This document shows, piece by piece, positions 51,561-59,892 of a stretch of DNA of 64,000 nucleotides. The DNA comes from Paenibacillus_L residui (GTDB taxonomy: Bacteria > Bacillota > Bacilli > Paenibacillales > NBRC-103111), in assembly GCF_042677205.1 (NCBI RefSeq), contig NZ_JBHTIU010000027.1:1-64000 (forward strand), read 5' to 3'. Numbering within the stretch: position 1 is the first letter of the stretch; every line of letters begins with the position of its first letter. The position numbers and the translations under genes are program-made. The notes under the pieces were generated by a model, which saw only the letters and a program-made list of their open reading frames with translations, was not told the DNA's origin and did no database searches.

Positions 51561-51590
51561 TTGTTTTTCCAGCAGAAACCATCTTATACT
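51561..51590 (+). promoter_or_regulatory. Candidate promoter of the M42 aminopeptidase gene
   Basis: TTGTTT (51561-51566) and TATACT (51585-51590), 18 bases apart, lie about 60 bases before the ATG. The rest of the 325-base intergenic region (51327-51651) holds nothing else I can support. Confidence 0.5.
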
Positions 51591-51651
51591 TAGGAAGAGA
51601 TAAAATTAAAAGAACGGTCCGTCATTGCAGCGGTCCGGAAGGAGGTACCAG

Positions 51652-52725
51652 ATGAATCGCGATACGCTGGAATTGTTTCGCACTTTGACAGAGCTGCCGG
51701 GGCCTCCCGGTTTTGAGCATGAGGTGCGCCGATTTGTCCGCGCTGAATTGGAGAAGGTGACTACGGAAGTGATCAGCGACCACTTGGGCAGCATCTTCGG
51801 CGTCCTGCGGGGCGACGATAGCGGACCCAAAGTGATGGTCAACGGCCATATGGACGAGGTCGGGTTTATGATCACAGGCATTAAGGACAATGGCATGCTT
51901 AAGTTCAAGCCCTTGGGCGGCTGGTGGAGTCAGGTGCTGCTCGCCCAGCGCGTTCAGATCTTGACCAAGCAGGGAACGTTATTCGGAGTCATCGGCTCGA
52001 CCCCTCCCCATCTGTTGGATGAATCGCAGCGCAGTAAGCCGGCGGACATCGGCACCATGTTCATCGACATCGGGGCCGACAGCCAGGAGCACGCAATGGA
52101 GCTGGGCGTTCGTCCGGGCCTGCCTGCCGTTCCCGTCTGTCCTTTCACCCCGCTGGCGGACGGCAAGAAAATTATGGCGAAAGCCTGGGACAATCGCTTC
52201 GGCGTCGGCCTTGCACTGGAGCTGGCCAAAGAGCTGAAGGGGCAGCACTTCCCCAACGTCCTCTATACCGGCGCAACGGTTCAGGAGGAGGTCGGGCTTC
52301 GCGGCGCACAAACGGCGGCGGCGCTTATTGAACCCGACATTTGTTACACGCTCGATGCGGGCCCGGCCAACGATACGACAGGCGACCGCCAAGCCTTCGG
52401 CCATTTGGGCAAAGGAACGCTTGTCCGAATTCTGGACAGCTCCATCGTCCCGAACCAGGCATTGATCGAGTTTATTCTCGATACGGCGGAAACCCATGAT
52501 ATTCCTTATCAATTCTTTGTTTCTCCTGGAGCAACCGATGCGGGGAAGGTCCATCTGTACGGCAAGGGCGTACCTACCGCAGCTCTGGGGGTATGCGCCC
52601 GGTATATCCACACTTCCGCTTCCATCCTGCATATCGACGATTATGCGGCGGCCAAGGAGCTGTTAGTCCGTCTGGTGCAGGCCACGGACCGGACCCTGGT
52701 GCGGACGGTCACCGAGCAGGCGTAG
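51652..52725 (+). CDS. M42-family glutamyl/deblocking aminopeptidase
   Basis: A 357-residue cobalt/zinc aminopeptidase of the M42 family. Metal ligands and catalytic residues lie in NGHMDEVGFMI, WDNRFGVG, QEEVGLRGAQ and the late YIHTSASIL. Members form large tetrahedral cytoplasmic complexes that trim peptides. The frame starts at 51625, but ATG 51652 has AAGGAGGT seven bases upstream. Glutamyl, leucyl or deblocking specificity cannot be told apart by eye. A related endoglucanase-M annotation is sometimes used but is less likely. Confidence 0.92.
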   Translation: MNRDTLELFRTLTELPGPPGFEHEVRRFVRAELEKVTTEVISDHLGSIFGVLRGDDSGPKVMVNGHMDEVGFMITGIKDNGMLKFKPLGGWWSQVLLAQRVQILTKQGTLFGVIGSTPPHLLDESQRSKPADIGTMFIDIGADSQEHAMELGVRPGLPAVPVCPFTPLADGKKIMAKAWDNRFGVGLALELAKELKGQHFPNVLYTGATVQEEVGLRGAQTAAALIEPDICYTLDAGPANDTTGDRQAFGHLGKGTLVRILDSSIVPNQALIEFILDTAETHDIPYQFFVSPGATDAGKVHLYGKGVPTAALGVCARYIHTSASILHIDDYAAAKELLVRLVQATDRTLVRTVTEQA

Positions 52726-53308
52726 GAGTTTATTCTATGGAAAAGAGTTCCTGACTTTCCCAGTAATTAAGATAAGCGTCCATTCCGTTCCGAAGGTACA
52801 CGCCCTGAAGCTTCATACAACAAAGAATCAGTGACCGGCGCATGCTGAAATGGATTCGTAGGGGGCTAACTCCCGGGGCAGTGAAGGAAAACATCCTTGT
52901 CGCGAATTCATTCCGTGGGCCAACATAAATTCCTGCGATAATACATCAATTATGAAGCGAATGGAGATGTTCGAAGGAAAAGCCTGCAACAATACATGAA
53001 ATCGAACTGGAAAAAAGATGCACTTTTTCAAGCTTTAATCCAATAAGCGGGGGAACACATCAAAAAAGATGTACTTTTGCGGGCTTTAACTCGACAGCTA
53101 TCGATAGTGATCAAAAAGATATACTTTTGCGTTTTTTGCCGCCCCAGCCGCTAGCCGCTACCAGCTATCGTGAAAAAAGCTCCTGACGGAGCCATTGCGA
53201 AGATGAAAACCGCTGCCGCCTCTAAAGCCGCAGCGGTTTTACTATTGCCGATAAAAAACATCCCAAGCCGCAGCCGCTCTTCCTTGAACGACAGCGGTGG
53301 AGTTTTTT
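52726..53308. repeat. Intergenic region with three ~51-bp tandem units and hairpins
   Basis: Three units of the form AAAAAGATG(T/C)ACTTTT...CTTTAA begin at about 53013, 53064 and 53113, spaced 51 and 50 bases. Next come the hairpins AAAAAAGCTCC-TGAC-GGAGC (about 53173-53190) and AAAACCGCTGC/GCAGCGGTTTT (53206-53240), the latter with a T run. The second is a plausible terminator between the convergent genes. No gene seen. Confidence 0.65.
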
Positions 53309-54376
53309 CTATTTATCCCGGTTGGTGAAATAAATGACATGCGGACCGGGCGCTCCGCCGGTCAGGCTGATCTCGGATTTATAAGTATTTCCGTTGGCCC
53401 CCAGTATGAAGTCGGCAAACGGCCAGGCTTGCTCATAAGTAATAAAATCAGACAGCTTCAACCGGTTCCCCCACTTCACCACATAATGCCCAAATCCTCC
53501 CGAAGGATTGTGATAGAGCGTTACCGCGCGGGGATGATGGTGACCGTTCTCGATGACCACTTGAAGCCGGTACATGACTCCGTAGTTTCCGTTATTAACC
53601 ACGCTGCCGCCATCTACCGCGTTATATCCTGTCTCGTATTCCCCGGGCATTTTATCGCTCCATTGACCGGATTCGGCGCTGGAGATGCGGATCAGCGCAT
53701 TTCCCATGGCGGTGTTGTATTTCAGAGTCCCTACGCGGTCATAATGCGGGAAGGTTCCCCGCGTATGCGAATCGCCAGGCAGCACGGGAACGGTGACCGG
53801 ATTATCCGGGCGGTCTTTATAATTCAGCACGGTTACCGTCACCGCTGCAGGCCGGTTACCCTTCTTGGTTTTGGCCAGGAATTGGGCGATTCCGCTGTTC
53901 GTGTATGTGGGCGCCGTAGGAGATTCGATATAATAGCTTTCTCCGGGGGCAAGCGTCGTAAGAAACTGTTTGTTGAAGTTACTTGCCATGAAATCGGCCA
54001 GAGCATCCTGTCCGGCAACGTCGACATAATAGCTCGTTCCGACCCCGCTGCCTTCCGTAAACAACTGCACCGCTTCCTCCGACTCATTCGTGACGGCCAC
54101 CGCCACCGTCACCGTCTCATTCCCTGCATTCTGATGGTGCCAGAACACGCGGAAGGAATCGCTAACCGAATCCCTGTAGAACGCTCCCTGATTGGTAAAT
54201 GATTCCGGGGAATCGCTGAGAATCAGCTTGCCTCCAACTCCGGTAAGCTGAGGCTTCTCCAGAGGCACAGCCGGCTTCAATTCGGATACGGGAATAACTC
54301 CCTGACTTGCAAAGACGGTGCTGGCACTCAGCAGGCCGATCAACATGAAAGCTAACAGAATTCTGACCCGGTTCAT
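53309..54376 (-). CDS. Secreted protein of unknown function
   Basis: A 355-residue exported protein: signal peptide at 1-24 (cleavage likely after STVFA), then a beta-rich domain without transmembrane segments. Recurrent blocks include FRVFWHHQNAGNETVTVAVA, LAPGESYYIESPTAPT and YRLQVVIENGHHHPRAVTLY. Similar exported proteins occur in Paenibacillus and Bacillus, but I know no function. Trp and Tyr near GHYVVKWGNR and YEQAWPFADFILGA may be ligand-contacting. AAAGGAGATG precedes the ATG. There is no wall-anchoring motif. Confidence 0.75.
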   Translation of the reverse strand: MNRVRILLAFMLIGLLSASTVFASQGVIPVSELKPAVPLEKPQLTGVGGKLILSDSPESFTNQGAFYRDSVSDSFRVFWHHQNAGNETVTVAVAVTNESEEAVQLFTEGSGVGTSYYVDVAGQDALADFMASNFNKQFLTTLAPGESYYIESPTAPTYTNSGIAQFLAKTKKGNRPAAVTVTVLNYKDRPDNPVTVPVLPGDSHTRGTFPHYDRVGTLKYNTAMGNALIRISSAESGQWSDKMPGEYETGYNAVDGGSVVNNGNYGVMYRLQVVIENGHHHPRAVTLYHNPSGGFGHYVVKWGNRLKLSDFITYEQAWPFADFILGANGNTYKSEISLTGGAPGPHVIYFTNRDK

Positions 54377-54764
54377 CGAACATCTCCTTTACACAATTGG
54401 TTGGAAGAAGCAGATCTTCCCTGCTCAGCGGCATAGCTAAAGTCCTTCGTAGTCTTAACAGGCCCTGGAATAGGCATACCAAAGCAAATCCGTACCGCGC
54501 CTCCGGGCCGTCTTCCCGACATCGCTCCCCCCTTCCAGGATTCAGTATAAACTCGCCGCCTATCCCCCATTCTATTCTTCAAGCCATTAAACTTTCCTCA
54601 TTAAACGCGGAGGATGTCCGATCAAGGGCCTGATTGCCTGCCATGCATTACAGCAACGAGGCTTCCCGGGAAGGAGCGTTACGAATAGAGGGGGAGCCGT
54701 CGCCTGTTTCAGCTCCCATGCATTTCCTTCGCGATGGAGCGGAATGATAAGAATCTACAGACTT
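54377..54764. other. Intergenic region upstream of the luciferase-like gene
   Basis: About 390 bases between divergent genes; no supported gene and no repeat recognised. Confidence 0.4.
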
Positions 54765-54793
54765 TTGACCCGCGCAGGACTATTTGGTACAGT
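54765..54793 (+). promoter_or_regulatory. Candidate promoter of the luciferase-like monooxygenase gene
   Basis: TTGACC (54765-54770) and TACAGT (54788-54793) with a 17-base spacer, 20 bases before the start codon. Confidence 0.55.
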
Positions 54794-54812
54794 CGGTATG
54801 GAGGTGATCTTA

Positions 54813-55820
54813 ATGTTAAAATTGGGCGTTCTTGACCAATCTCATATAGGCGAAAACCGAACGGCCGCAGATGCGTTGAAGGAAACGACTCGGCTTGCGC
54901 AGGAAACGGAGAAACTCGGCTATACCCGATATTGGGTATCCGAGCATCATGCCTCTAAGGCGCTGGCCTCCTCTAGCCCTGAAGTGCTGATCGCGCATCT
55001 GGCGGCGGCGACCTCCCGTATCCGGGTCGGCTCGGGAGGAATTATGCTGCCTCATTACAGTCCGTATAAAGTGGCGGAGAACTTCCGCCTGCTCGAAGCG
55101 CTTCATCCCGGAAGGATCGATCTCGGGCTGGGACGCGCCCCGGGAGGCTTGCCCCTGGCGACAAGGGCTCTTCAGGAGGGGAAATATACCGGCATAGACC
55201 GCTACCCTCAACAGGTGGCAGATCTGACCGGCTATTTGCACCAAAATTTGCCCGAGGAGCATCCTTTTGCCGCACTGCAGGCTGCTCCTCTGATCTCTAC
55301 GGCACCCGAAATATGGCTGCTGGGCTCCAGCAGTGAAAGCGCGCGGATAGCCGCTCAACTGGGAACGGCCTATGCCTATGCGCAGTTTTTCGGCGTGCCG
55401 GGCGGAGAGAATGCGATGCGGATTTATCAGGAGCAGTTTCGCCCTTCCTTTCTGAATGAGAAGCCGAAATCGATCGTAGCCGTGCTGGTTATATGCGCCG
55501 ATACGGAAGAGGAAGCGGAACGGCTGGCCTCCAGCACCGATTTGTTTTTCCTGCGTCTCGAGCTCGGCATGGAGCTGTCCTTTTTTCCGTCGGTAGAGAC
55601 CGCCCTGAGTTACCCGTACACGGAATTCGACAGGGAGAGAATCCGTCATGGGCGCGAGCGCCGGATTGTCGGGTCCCCGGAGCAGGTCAAGGAACGCTTG
55701 CTCGCGGTCAGCGAACAATATAGCACCGATGAAGTGGTCGTGATTACCCCTACCCACGATTTCGTGGCACGCGTCCGCTCGTACCAATTGCTTGCCGAAG
55801 CGTTCGGGCTGGGCGATTAA
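54813..55820 (+). CDS. LLM-class flavin-dependent oxidoreductase
   Basis: A 335-residue luciferase-like TIM-barrel oxidoreductase of the group with LGVLDQS at the N-terminus. YTRYWVSEHHA, GSGGIMLPHYSPYKVAE and RIDLGLGRAPGG are hallmark blocks of the alkanal-monooxygenase-like (YhbW/YtmO) subgroup; RRIVGSPEQVKERL is the usual C-terminal block. The substrate is unknown and probably uses reduced FMN. The frame extends to 54744, but ATG 54813 has GGAGGTGATC upstream. Confidence 0.92.
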   Translation: MLKLGVLDQSHIGENRTAADALKETTRLAQETEKLGYTRYWVSEHHASKALASSSPEVLIAHLAAATSRIRVGSGGIMLPHYSPYKVAENFRLLEALHPGRIDLGLGRAPGGLPLATRALQEGKYTGIDRYPQQVADLTGYLHQNLPEEHPFAALQAAPLISTAPEIWLLGSSSESARIAAQLGTAYAYAQFFGVPGGENAMRIYQEQFRPSFLNEKPKSIVAVLVICADTEEEAERLASSTDLFFLRLELGMELSFFPSVETALSYPYTEFDRERIRHGRERRIVGSPEQVKERLLAVSEQYSTDEVVVITPTHDFVARVRSYQLLAEAFGLGD

Positions 55821-55863
55821 AAGGCAGTGTGATGCAGAGTGTTTGCCAATCCATTCAATAAAA

Positions 55864-55890
55864 AAGCTCCTAACGGAGCCCTGTAAAATT
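55864..55890 (+). terminator. Terminator-like hairpin after the luciferase-like gene
   Basis: AAAAAAGCTCC-TAAC-GGAGC, about 45 bases after the stop. It is almost the same sequence as the hairpin near 53173, but it lacks a T run on the plus strand. Confidence 0.5.
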
Positions 55891-56019
55891 CCCGCATAGT
55901 GACGCGTTGCCTTCGAAGCGTATTCCGTCCGCACACCAACGGAGTCGGCGTCTAAACCTTCCTCTAATCGCGGTCGCTCTTCATGAATTTGCTACGATAC
56001 TTTGCGGGAAGCAAATGAT

Positions 56020-56183
56020 GAGCAAGGGAAAGCCACTTTTCGCGTCCGGGTAGATAAGGACGTCGCAAAGACGAGCAAGGGAAAGCCACTCTTCGCGTCC
56101 GGGTAGGAGGACGTCGTAAAGACGAGCAAGGGAAAGCCACTCTTCGCGTCCGGGTAGGTAAGGACGTCGCAAAGACGAGCAAA
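56020..56183. repeat. Tandem repeat array A (three units of 51-53 bp plus a partial)
   Basis: Units starting GAGCAAGGGAAAGCCAC(T)TTCGCGTCCGGG begin at 56020, 56073 and 56124, with a truncated fourth at 56177. Unit lengths are 53, 51 and 53. The repeats are contiguous and nearly identical, with no unique spacers, so this is not CRISPR. Confidence 0.85.
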
Positions 56184-56285
56184 AGTGCATTAGAATCCGC
56201 CCCATTTCCCAAAAAAGAGCGAAAGACGCTCAAATGTGCAGTTCTTTTGGACCAAATGAGGGCATTTCGCAAAAATCACTCCAAA

Positions 56286-56453
56286 GACCTGCACTTTCGC
56301 TCTAGAATTAGGCATTACGCGACTTTTTCAAAAAAAGACCTGCACTTTCGCTCTAGAATTAGACACTTCGCAGCTTTTTCCAGAAAACACCTGCACTTTC
56401 GCTCTAGAATTAGACACTTCGCAGCTTTTTCCAGAAAACACCTGCAGTTTTGA
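56286..56453. repeat. Tandem repeat array B (51-bp period)
   Basis: Units starting (G/C)ACCTGCACTTTCGCTCTAG begin at 56286, 56337, 56388 and 56439 (the last is partial), exactly 51 bases apart. Imperfect related sequence lies at about 56219-56250. Because 51 is a multiple of three, an apparent 17-residue periodic reading frame arises; it has no ribosome binding site. Confidence 0.85.
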
Positions 56454-56482
56454 TTGTCTTTTACACAATTCGGCGGACGACC

Positions 56483-56558
56483 GGGGCTGTCCAAAAAAGT
56501 GAAACTATCCGGTGCTGAGCGGTGCTGAAAAATCGCAAACCGGATTTGGGGACAGCCC
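56483..56558. repeat. 76-bp long-stem inverted repeat
   Basis: GGGGCTGTCC (56483-56492) and GGACAGCCC (56550-56558) are inverted, and the inner ATCCGG/CCGGAT also pair, so the unit can fold into an extended hairpin. The ends resemble terminal repeats of IS elements, but there is no transposase, so it may be a MITE-like remnant. Confidence 0.55.
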
Positions 56559-56631
56559 GCTGATTGAAAGAGGCACTATCCGCTAAAAGCGTTCGGTTTT
56601 AACTAAGGAACTGAATAAGCTCTCAAAACTT

Positions 56632-56660
56632 AAAAAAGAGGAAGCCTAAGCTTCCTCTGA
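56632..56660 (-). terminator. Terminator of aroC
   Basis: AGAGGAAGC, a 4-base loop, GCTTCCTCT (56638-56658), followed on the minus strand by six T. It lies directly after the aroC stop. Confidence 0.92.
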
Positions 56661-56675
56661 TTCAATCCATACCCA

Positions 56676-57731
56676 TTATTGGTGAAGAGCGGCCTGGCGC
56701 TTGAAATGATCCTCAAGCACAATACAAGCCATGGCCTCGACCACCGGAACGATCCGCGGGCAGATGCAGGGATCATGTCTTCCCTCGGTGCGGATGATCT
56801 GCTCCTTGCCCTCAACGTCGATCGTTTTCTGCGGAACGGAGATGGAGGAGGTCGGTTTCACCGCCACACGGAAAATAATTTCCTGTCCGGTGCTTATTCC
56901 GCCAATGATGCCCCCCGAATTGTTGCTCAAGTATCCGCTGCTGTCCATTGGGTCGTTATGCTCGCTTCCCAGCATCTGGGACGCTTTGAAACCGGCTCCG
57001 AATTCAATCCCTTTGACGGCTCCGATCGACAGCATTGCCTTGGCCAGCTCCGCATCCAGCTTATCGAATACAGGCTCGCCCAGCCCGGGCATAACCCCTC
57101 GGATTCGGCATTCGACGACCCCGCCGCAGCTATCTCCAACGCGGGCGAGCGATTCGATCTTGTCCACCATCGCCCCCACCACTTGCGGATCGCAAGCACG
57201 AACGACGTTGTTCTCGATTTCGCTCTCCACAAAATCTTTGCACTGGATGCCGCCAACCTCAGTCGTATAGGCTACGACACTGACGCCTCTTCTTTCCAGC
57301 ATCTTCCGGGCCAAGGCTCCGGCAGCGACCCGTGCGGCGGTCTCCCTGCCCGATGCTCTCCCGCTCCCCCGGTGATCTCTGATCCCGTATTTCTTCAGGT
57401 ATGTGAAGTCCGCATGCCCCGGCCGGAAGGAATCTTTAATGGAATCGTAGGCGGACGGCCTCATATCTTGATTGAATAAAACCATGAACACCGGAGTGCC
57501 GGTCGTCCTCCCTTCGAAGGTTCCCGACAGAATCGACACGATATCGTACTCCTTGCGCGAAGTCGTCACGGAGGATTGCCCCGGCTTCCTTCTATCCATC
57601 TGCTTCTGAATATAGCTTGTATCGATTTCCACTCCCGGGGTCACCCCATCGACGATGACGCCGACCGCCTCTCCATGGGATTCTCCAAAGGTCGTTATTT
57701 TAAACATTTGTCCGAACGAATTACCTGCCAT
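56676..57731 (-). CDS. aroC: Chorismate synthase
   Basis: Converts EPSP to chorismate with reduced FMN. The 351-residue protein has the family signatures TTFGESHG at the N-terminus, RGSGRASGRETAARVAAGA in the middle and GRHDPCICPRIVPVVEAM near the end. It starts AGNSFGQMFKITTFGESHG, like enzymes of proteobacteria, clostridia and cyanobacteria, not like the Bacillus enzyme, which begins directly with RYLTAGESHG. It may therefore be a second or replaced copy. It is single, with AGGAGGT before the ATG, its own terminator, and a divergent LysR gene. Confidence 0.93.
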   Translation of the reverse strand: MAGNSFGQMFKITTFGESHGEAVGVIVDGVTPGVEIDTSYIQKQMDRRKPGQSSVTTSRKEYDIVSILSGTFEGRTTGTPVFMVLFNQDMRPSAYDSIKDSFRPGHADFTYLKKYGIRDHRGSGRASGRETAARVAAGALARKMLERRGVSVVAYTTEVGGIQCKDFVESEIENNVVRACDPQVVGAMVDKIESLARVGDSCGGVVECRIRGVMPGLGEPVFDKLDAELAKAMLSIGAVKGIEFGAGFKASQMLGSEHNDPMDSSGYLSNNSGGIIGGISTGQEIIFRVAVKPTSSISVPQKTIDVEGKEQIIRTEGRHDPCICPRIVPVVEAMACIVLEDHFKRQAALHQ

Positions 57732-57769
57732 CTCAAGCTACCTCCTGTCTATTTCCATAAGTCCGTTTC

Positions 57770-57797
57770 GGTAAATAAACATTCCTGTTTACTTGCC
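57770..57797. promoter_or_regulatory. Inverted repeat in the aroC-lysR intergenic region
   Basis: GGTAAATAAACA (57770-57781), a 4-base spacer, TGTTTACTTGCC (57786-57797): a 12-bp inverted repeat with two mismatches. It lies about 40-65 bases before aroC and upstream of the lysR promoter, a typical place for a LysR-type regulator to bind. Confidence 0.55.
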
Positions 57798-57807
57798 GGG
57801 CGATTCA

Positions 57808-57836
57808 TTGACTATCCGGTTGACTCCTATTATAAT
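57808..57836 (+). promoter_or_regulatory. Promoter of the first LysR gene
   Basis: TTGACT (57808-57813) and TATAAT (57831-57836) with a 17-base spacer, about 60 bases before the start codon. Confidence 0.78.
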
Positions 57837-57897
57837 GTGAAAACTGGAATAAATGAAATTCAAATATCCATACTCTGACATAGAGGTGCTCTATATC

Positions 57898-58785
57898 ATG
57901 ATTTCATTGGAAGGATATCGTATTTTTCTTCATACGGCCAAATCGGGAAATTTGACGAAGGCGGCCCAGGAGCTGCACATTACTCAGCCGTCCGTCAGCT
58001 ATGCGATCAAGCAACTGGAAGAATCGTTGGGCGTCAAGCTGTTCAACCGGCTGTCCAAAGGCGTGGAGCTGACCGCGGAAGGCCGGGCCCTGCTTGAATA
58101 TGTAGAGCCCTCCTTCTCCCTGCTGGAAGCCGGGGAGACCAAGATCCGCTCGCTCAAGCAGCTCGAAACCGGCGAGCTTCGCATCGGGGCCGGCGGCTCT
58201 CTCATCCGCTATCTGCTGCTGCCGTACCTGAAGCATTTCCGTACCCGGTACCCGAATATTCGTATACGTCTGACTCATGGCAAAACCCCCGATCTCGCCA
58301 AGCGGCTGATAGAAGGGCAAATTGATCTCGGAATTGTGCACATGCCGTTTGCGGACCGGCTGCTGGACGTTCGCTCCTTCATGACCATTCAGGACTGCTT
58401 CGTGGTCGGGGAAGCCTACCGGGAATGGTCGGAGCGGACTCTGGAGGCGGAGGAATTGGGCCGCCTGCCCCTCCTGCTGCTGTCCAAAGGAAGCAGCACC
58501 CGGCAATTCGTCGAGCAGTGGTTTGCCGCGCAGAGCCTTCCCCTCGAGGTCGATATCGAGCTGGGCAGCCTGGAGCTGCTAATCGAGCTCGCACAGCTTG
58601 GCTTCGGTGCCGCATTCGTCACCCGCTCATTCGTCAGCAAGGAGCTGGAGTCACGCAGCTTGTACGAATTGCCTATTCGCGAGCCTATTCCGGAGCGCAG
58701 CGTTGGAATTGCTTTGCGGCGGGACATTTCACTGTCCGAGGCGGCCGCCTGCTTCGTGGAGACGCTGACGTCTCCCCTGCCATAA
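57898..58785 (+). CDS. LysR-family transcriptional regulator (divergent from aroC)
   Basis: A 295-residue LysR regulator: N-terminal helix-turn-helix (GNLTKAAQELHITQPSVSYA, about 19-38), linker helix, and a periplasmic-binding-like effector domain (about 90-290). The open frame extends to 57853, but ATG 57898 has GAGGTG nine bases away. It is divergent from aroC with an inverted repeat in between, so aroC may be a target. The effector is unknown. Confidence 0.9.
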   Translation: MISLEGYRIFLHTAKSGNLTKAAQELHITQPSVSYAIKQLEESLGVKLFNRLSKGVELTAEGRALLEYVEPSFSLLEAGETKIRSLKQLETGELRIGAGGSLIRYLLLPYLKHFRTRYPNIRIRLTHGKTPDLAKRLIEGQIDLGIVHMPFADRLLDVRSFMTIQDCFVVGEAYREWSERTLEAEELGRLPLLLLSKGSSTRQFVEQWFAAQSLPLEVDIELGSLELLIELAQLGFGAAFVTRSFVSKELESRSLYELPIREPIPERSVGIALRRDISLSEAAACFVETLTSPLP

Positions 58786-58821
58786 ATACGCATAGCAGAA
58801 CAGATTGGGAGGATGCTAGAA

Positions 58822-59730
58822 TTGATTGTAGATACATTGAAAGTGTTTGTTACCGTCGTGGAGCAGAGCCATTTCTCCAGAGCGGCCGAGAAGCTGAACC
58901 TCTCCCAGCCCGGAGTCAGCCTTCACATCCGGAATTTGGAGAACGAATTGGGGAGCAAGCTGCTGCATCGTACCTCCAAGCACGTTAAACTGACGGAGGC
59001 CGGCTCTATCCTGTATCAACGGGCCAAACAAATTCTGGCTTTATATGAGGAAGCCAAGGAAGAGATTCACCTATTAAGGAATGAAGTAACCGGTTCATTG
59101 ACTATCGGGGCCAGCTTTACTATCGGTGAGTACGTGCTTCCACATTTGCTGGCGGATTATACGATGGACTATCCTCTGGTCGATGTTTACGTGACGATTG
59201 CCAATACGGAAGAAATCTCGAGAGGAGTCCGCGCGAATGAGCTCGATCTCGGTCTGATTGAAGGTGAGGTCGAGTTCCCGGAGCTGCTCGTAGCCCCGCC
59301 GTTTGCCAAGGATGAAATGGTGCTGGTGGCACCTAACGATTATCCTCTCTGTTCCCTGGCGCCGATAGAGCCGAAGGAGCTGCAGGATCAAGTATGGGTT
59401 TTCCGGGAGACGGGGTCCGGAACCCGTGCGTACAGCGACCGCTTCATTATGGAATCCGGCCTCCGGGTGAAGCGATCCTTCGTGTTTAACAGCAATCAGG
59501 GGGTGAAGGAAGCGGTCATGGCCGGACTTGGCATCGCGGTTTTGTCCCGTAGGGTCATCCGGAAAGAATTGGCGTCCGGAGATTTGAGCGAAATTGCCAT
59601 CGCAGGGAAAAAGATGACACGGGATTTTTCCATTCTTAAAGATCCGAAATCCCCTTCCACAATGGCTGTCAACACGTTCATAAGAAAGCTGAGAGAACAA
59701 GAAAAGACTAATGCCGCTGGAAGTCAATAA
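58822..59730 (+). CDS. LysR-family transcriptional regulator (CysL/CysB-like)
   Basis: A 302-residue LysR regulator: HFSRAAEKLNLSQPGVSLHI is the DNA-binding helix-turn-helix and the effector domain follows from about residue 90, with RETGSGTRAYSDRFI, a pattern seen in CysL-like proteins. ATG 58813 lies too close to GGGAGG; TTG 58822 has better spacing and is preferred. It follows the other LysR gene by 36 bases in the same direction. Having two LysR genes in tandem is unusual. Confidence 0.88.
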   Translation: MIVDTLKVFVTVVEQSHFSRAAEKLNLSQPGVSLHIRNLENELGSKLLHRTSKHVKLTEAGSILYQRAKQILALYEEAKEEIHLLRNEVTGSLTIGASFTIGEYVLPHLLADYTMDYPLVDVYVTIANTEEISRGVRANELDLGLIEGEVEFPELLVAPPFAKDEMVLVAPNDYPLCSLAPIEPKELQDQVWVFRETGSGTRAYSDRFIMESGLRVKRSFVFNSNQGVKEAVMAGLGIAVLSRRVIRKELASGDLSEIAIAGKKMTRDFSILKDPKSPSTMAVNTFIRKLREQEKTNAAGSQ

Positions 59731-59892
59731 TCCTAGACCGAAGAGCAGTCTCGATCCTTTAAATCTAACGAATAAACTTATAACGGATGACCGTTTAAAG
59801 CCTCAGTTTATACTTGAAGACGCTGTTGGCCACAAGCGGTCATCCTTAGTCCGTTTACTCCCAAACAGAAGCCTGTAACGATCCGTAATCGA

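Noticed and set aside
51364..51582. 72-codon minus-strand frame between the phosphoesterase and M42 genes
   Set aside because: No ribosome binding site before its ATG and no family pattern.
52828..53031. 67-codon minus-strand frame
   Set aside because: It starts inside the tandem repeat units and lacks a ribosome binding site.
53297..54202. 301-codon plus-strand frame opposite the secreted protein gene
   Set aside because: The minus-strand gene has a signal peptide and AAAGGAGATG site; the plus frame has neither.
54816..55934. 372-codon minus-strand frame opposite the luciferase-like gene
   Set aside because: The plus-strand protein has strong family motifs; the antisense frame has no supporting feature.
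56020..56453. Possible CRISPR array or repeat-protein gene in the tandem arrays
   Set aside because: Units are contiguous and similar over their whole length with no unique spacers, and no cas genes are present. The 17-residue periodic frame at 56247-56453 follows from the 51-base period and has no ribosome binding site.
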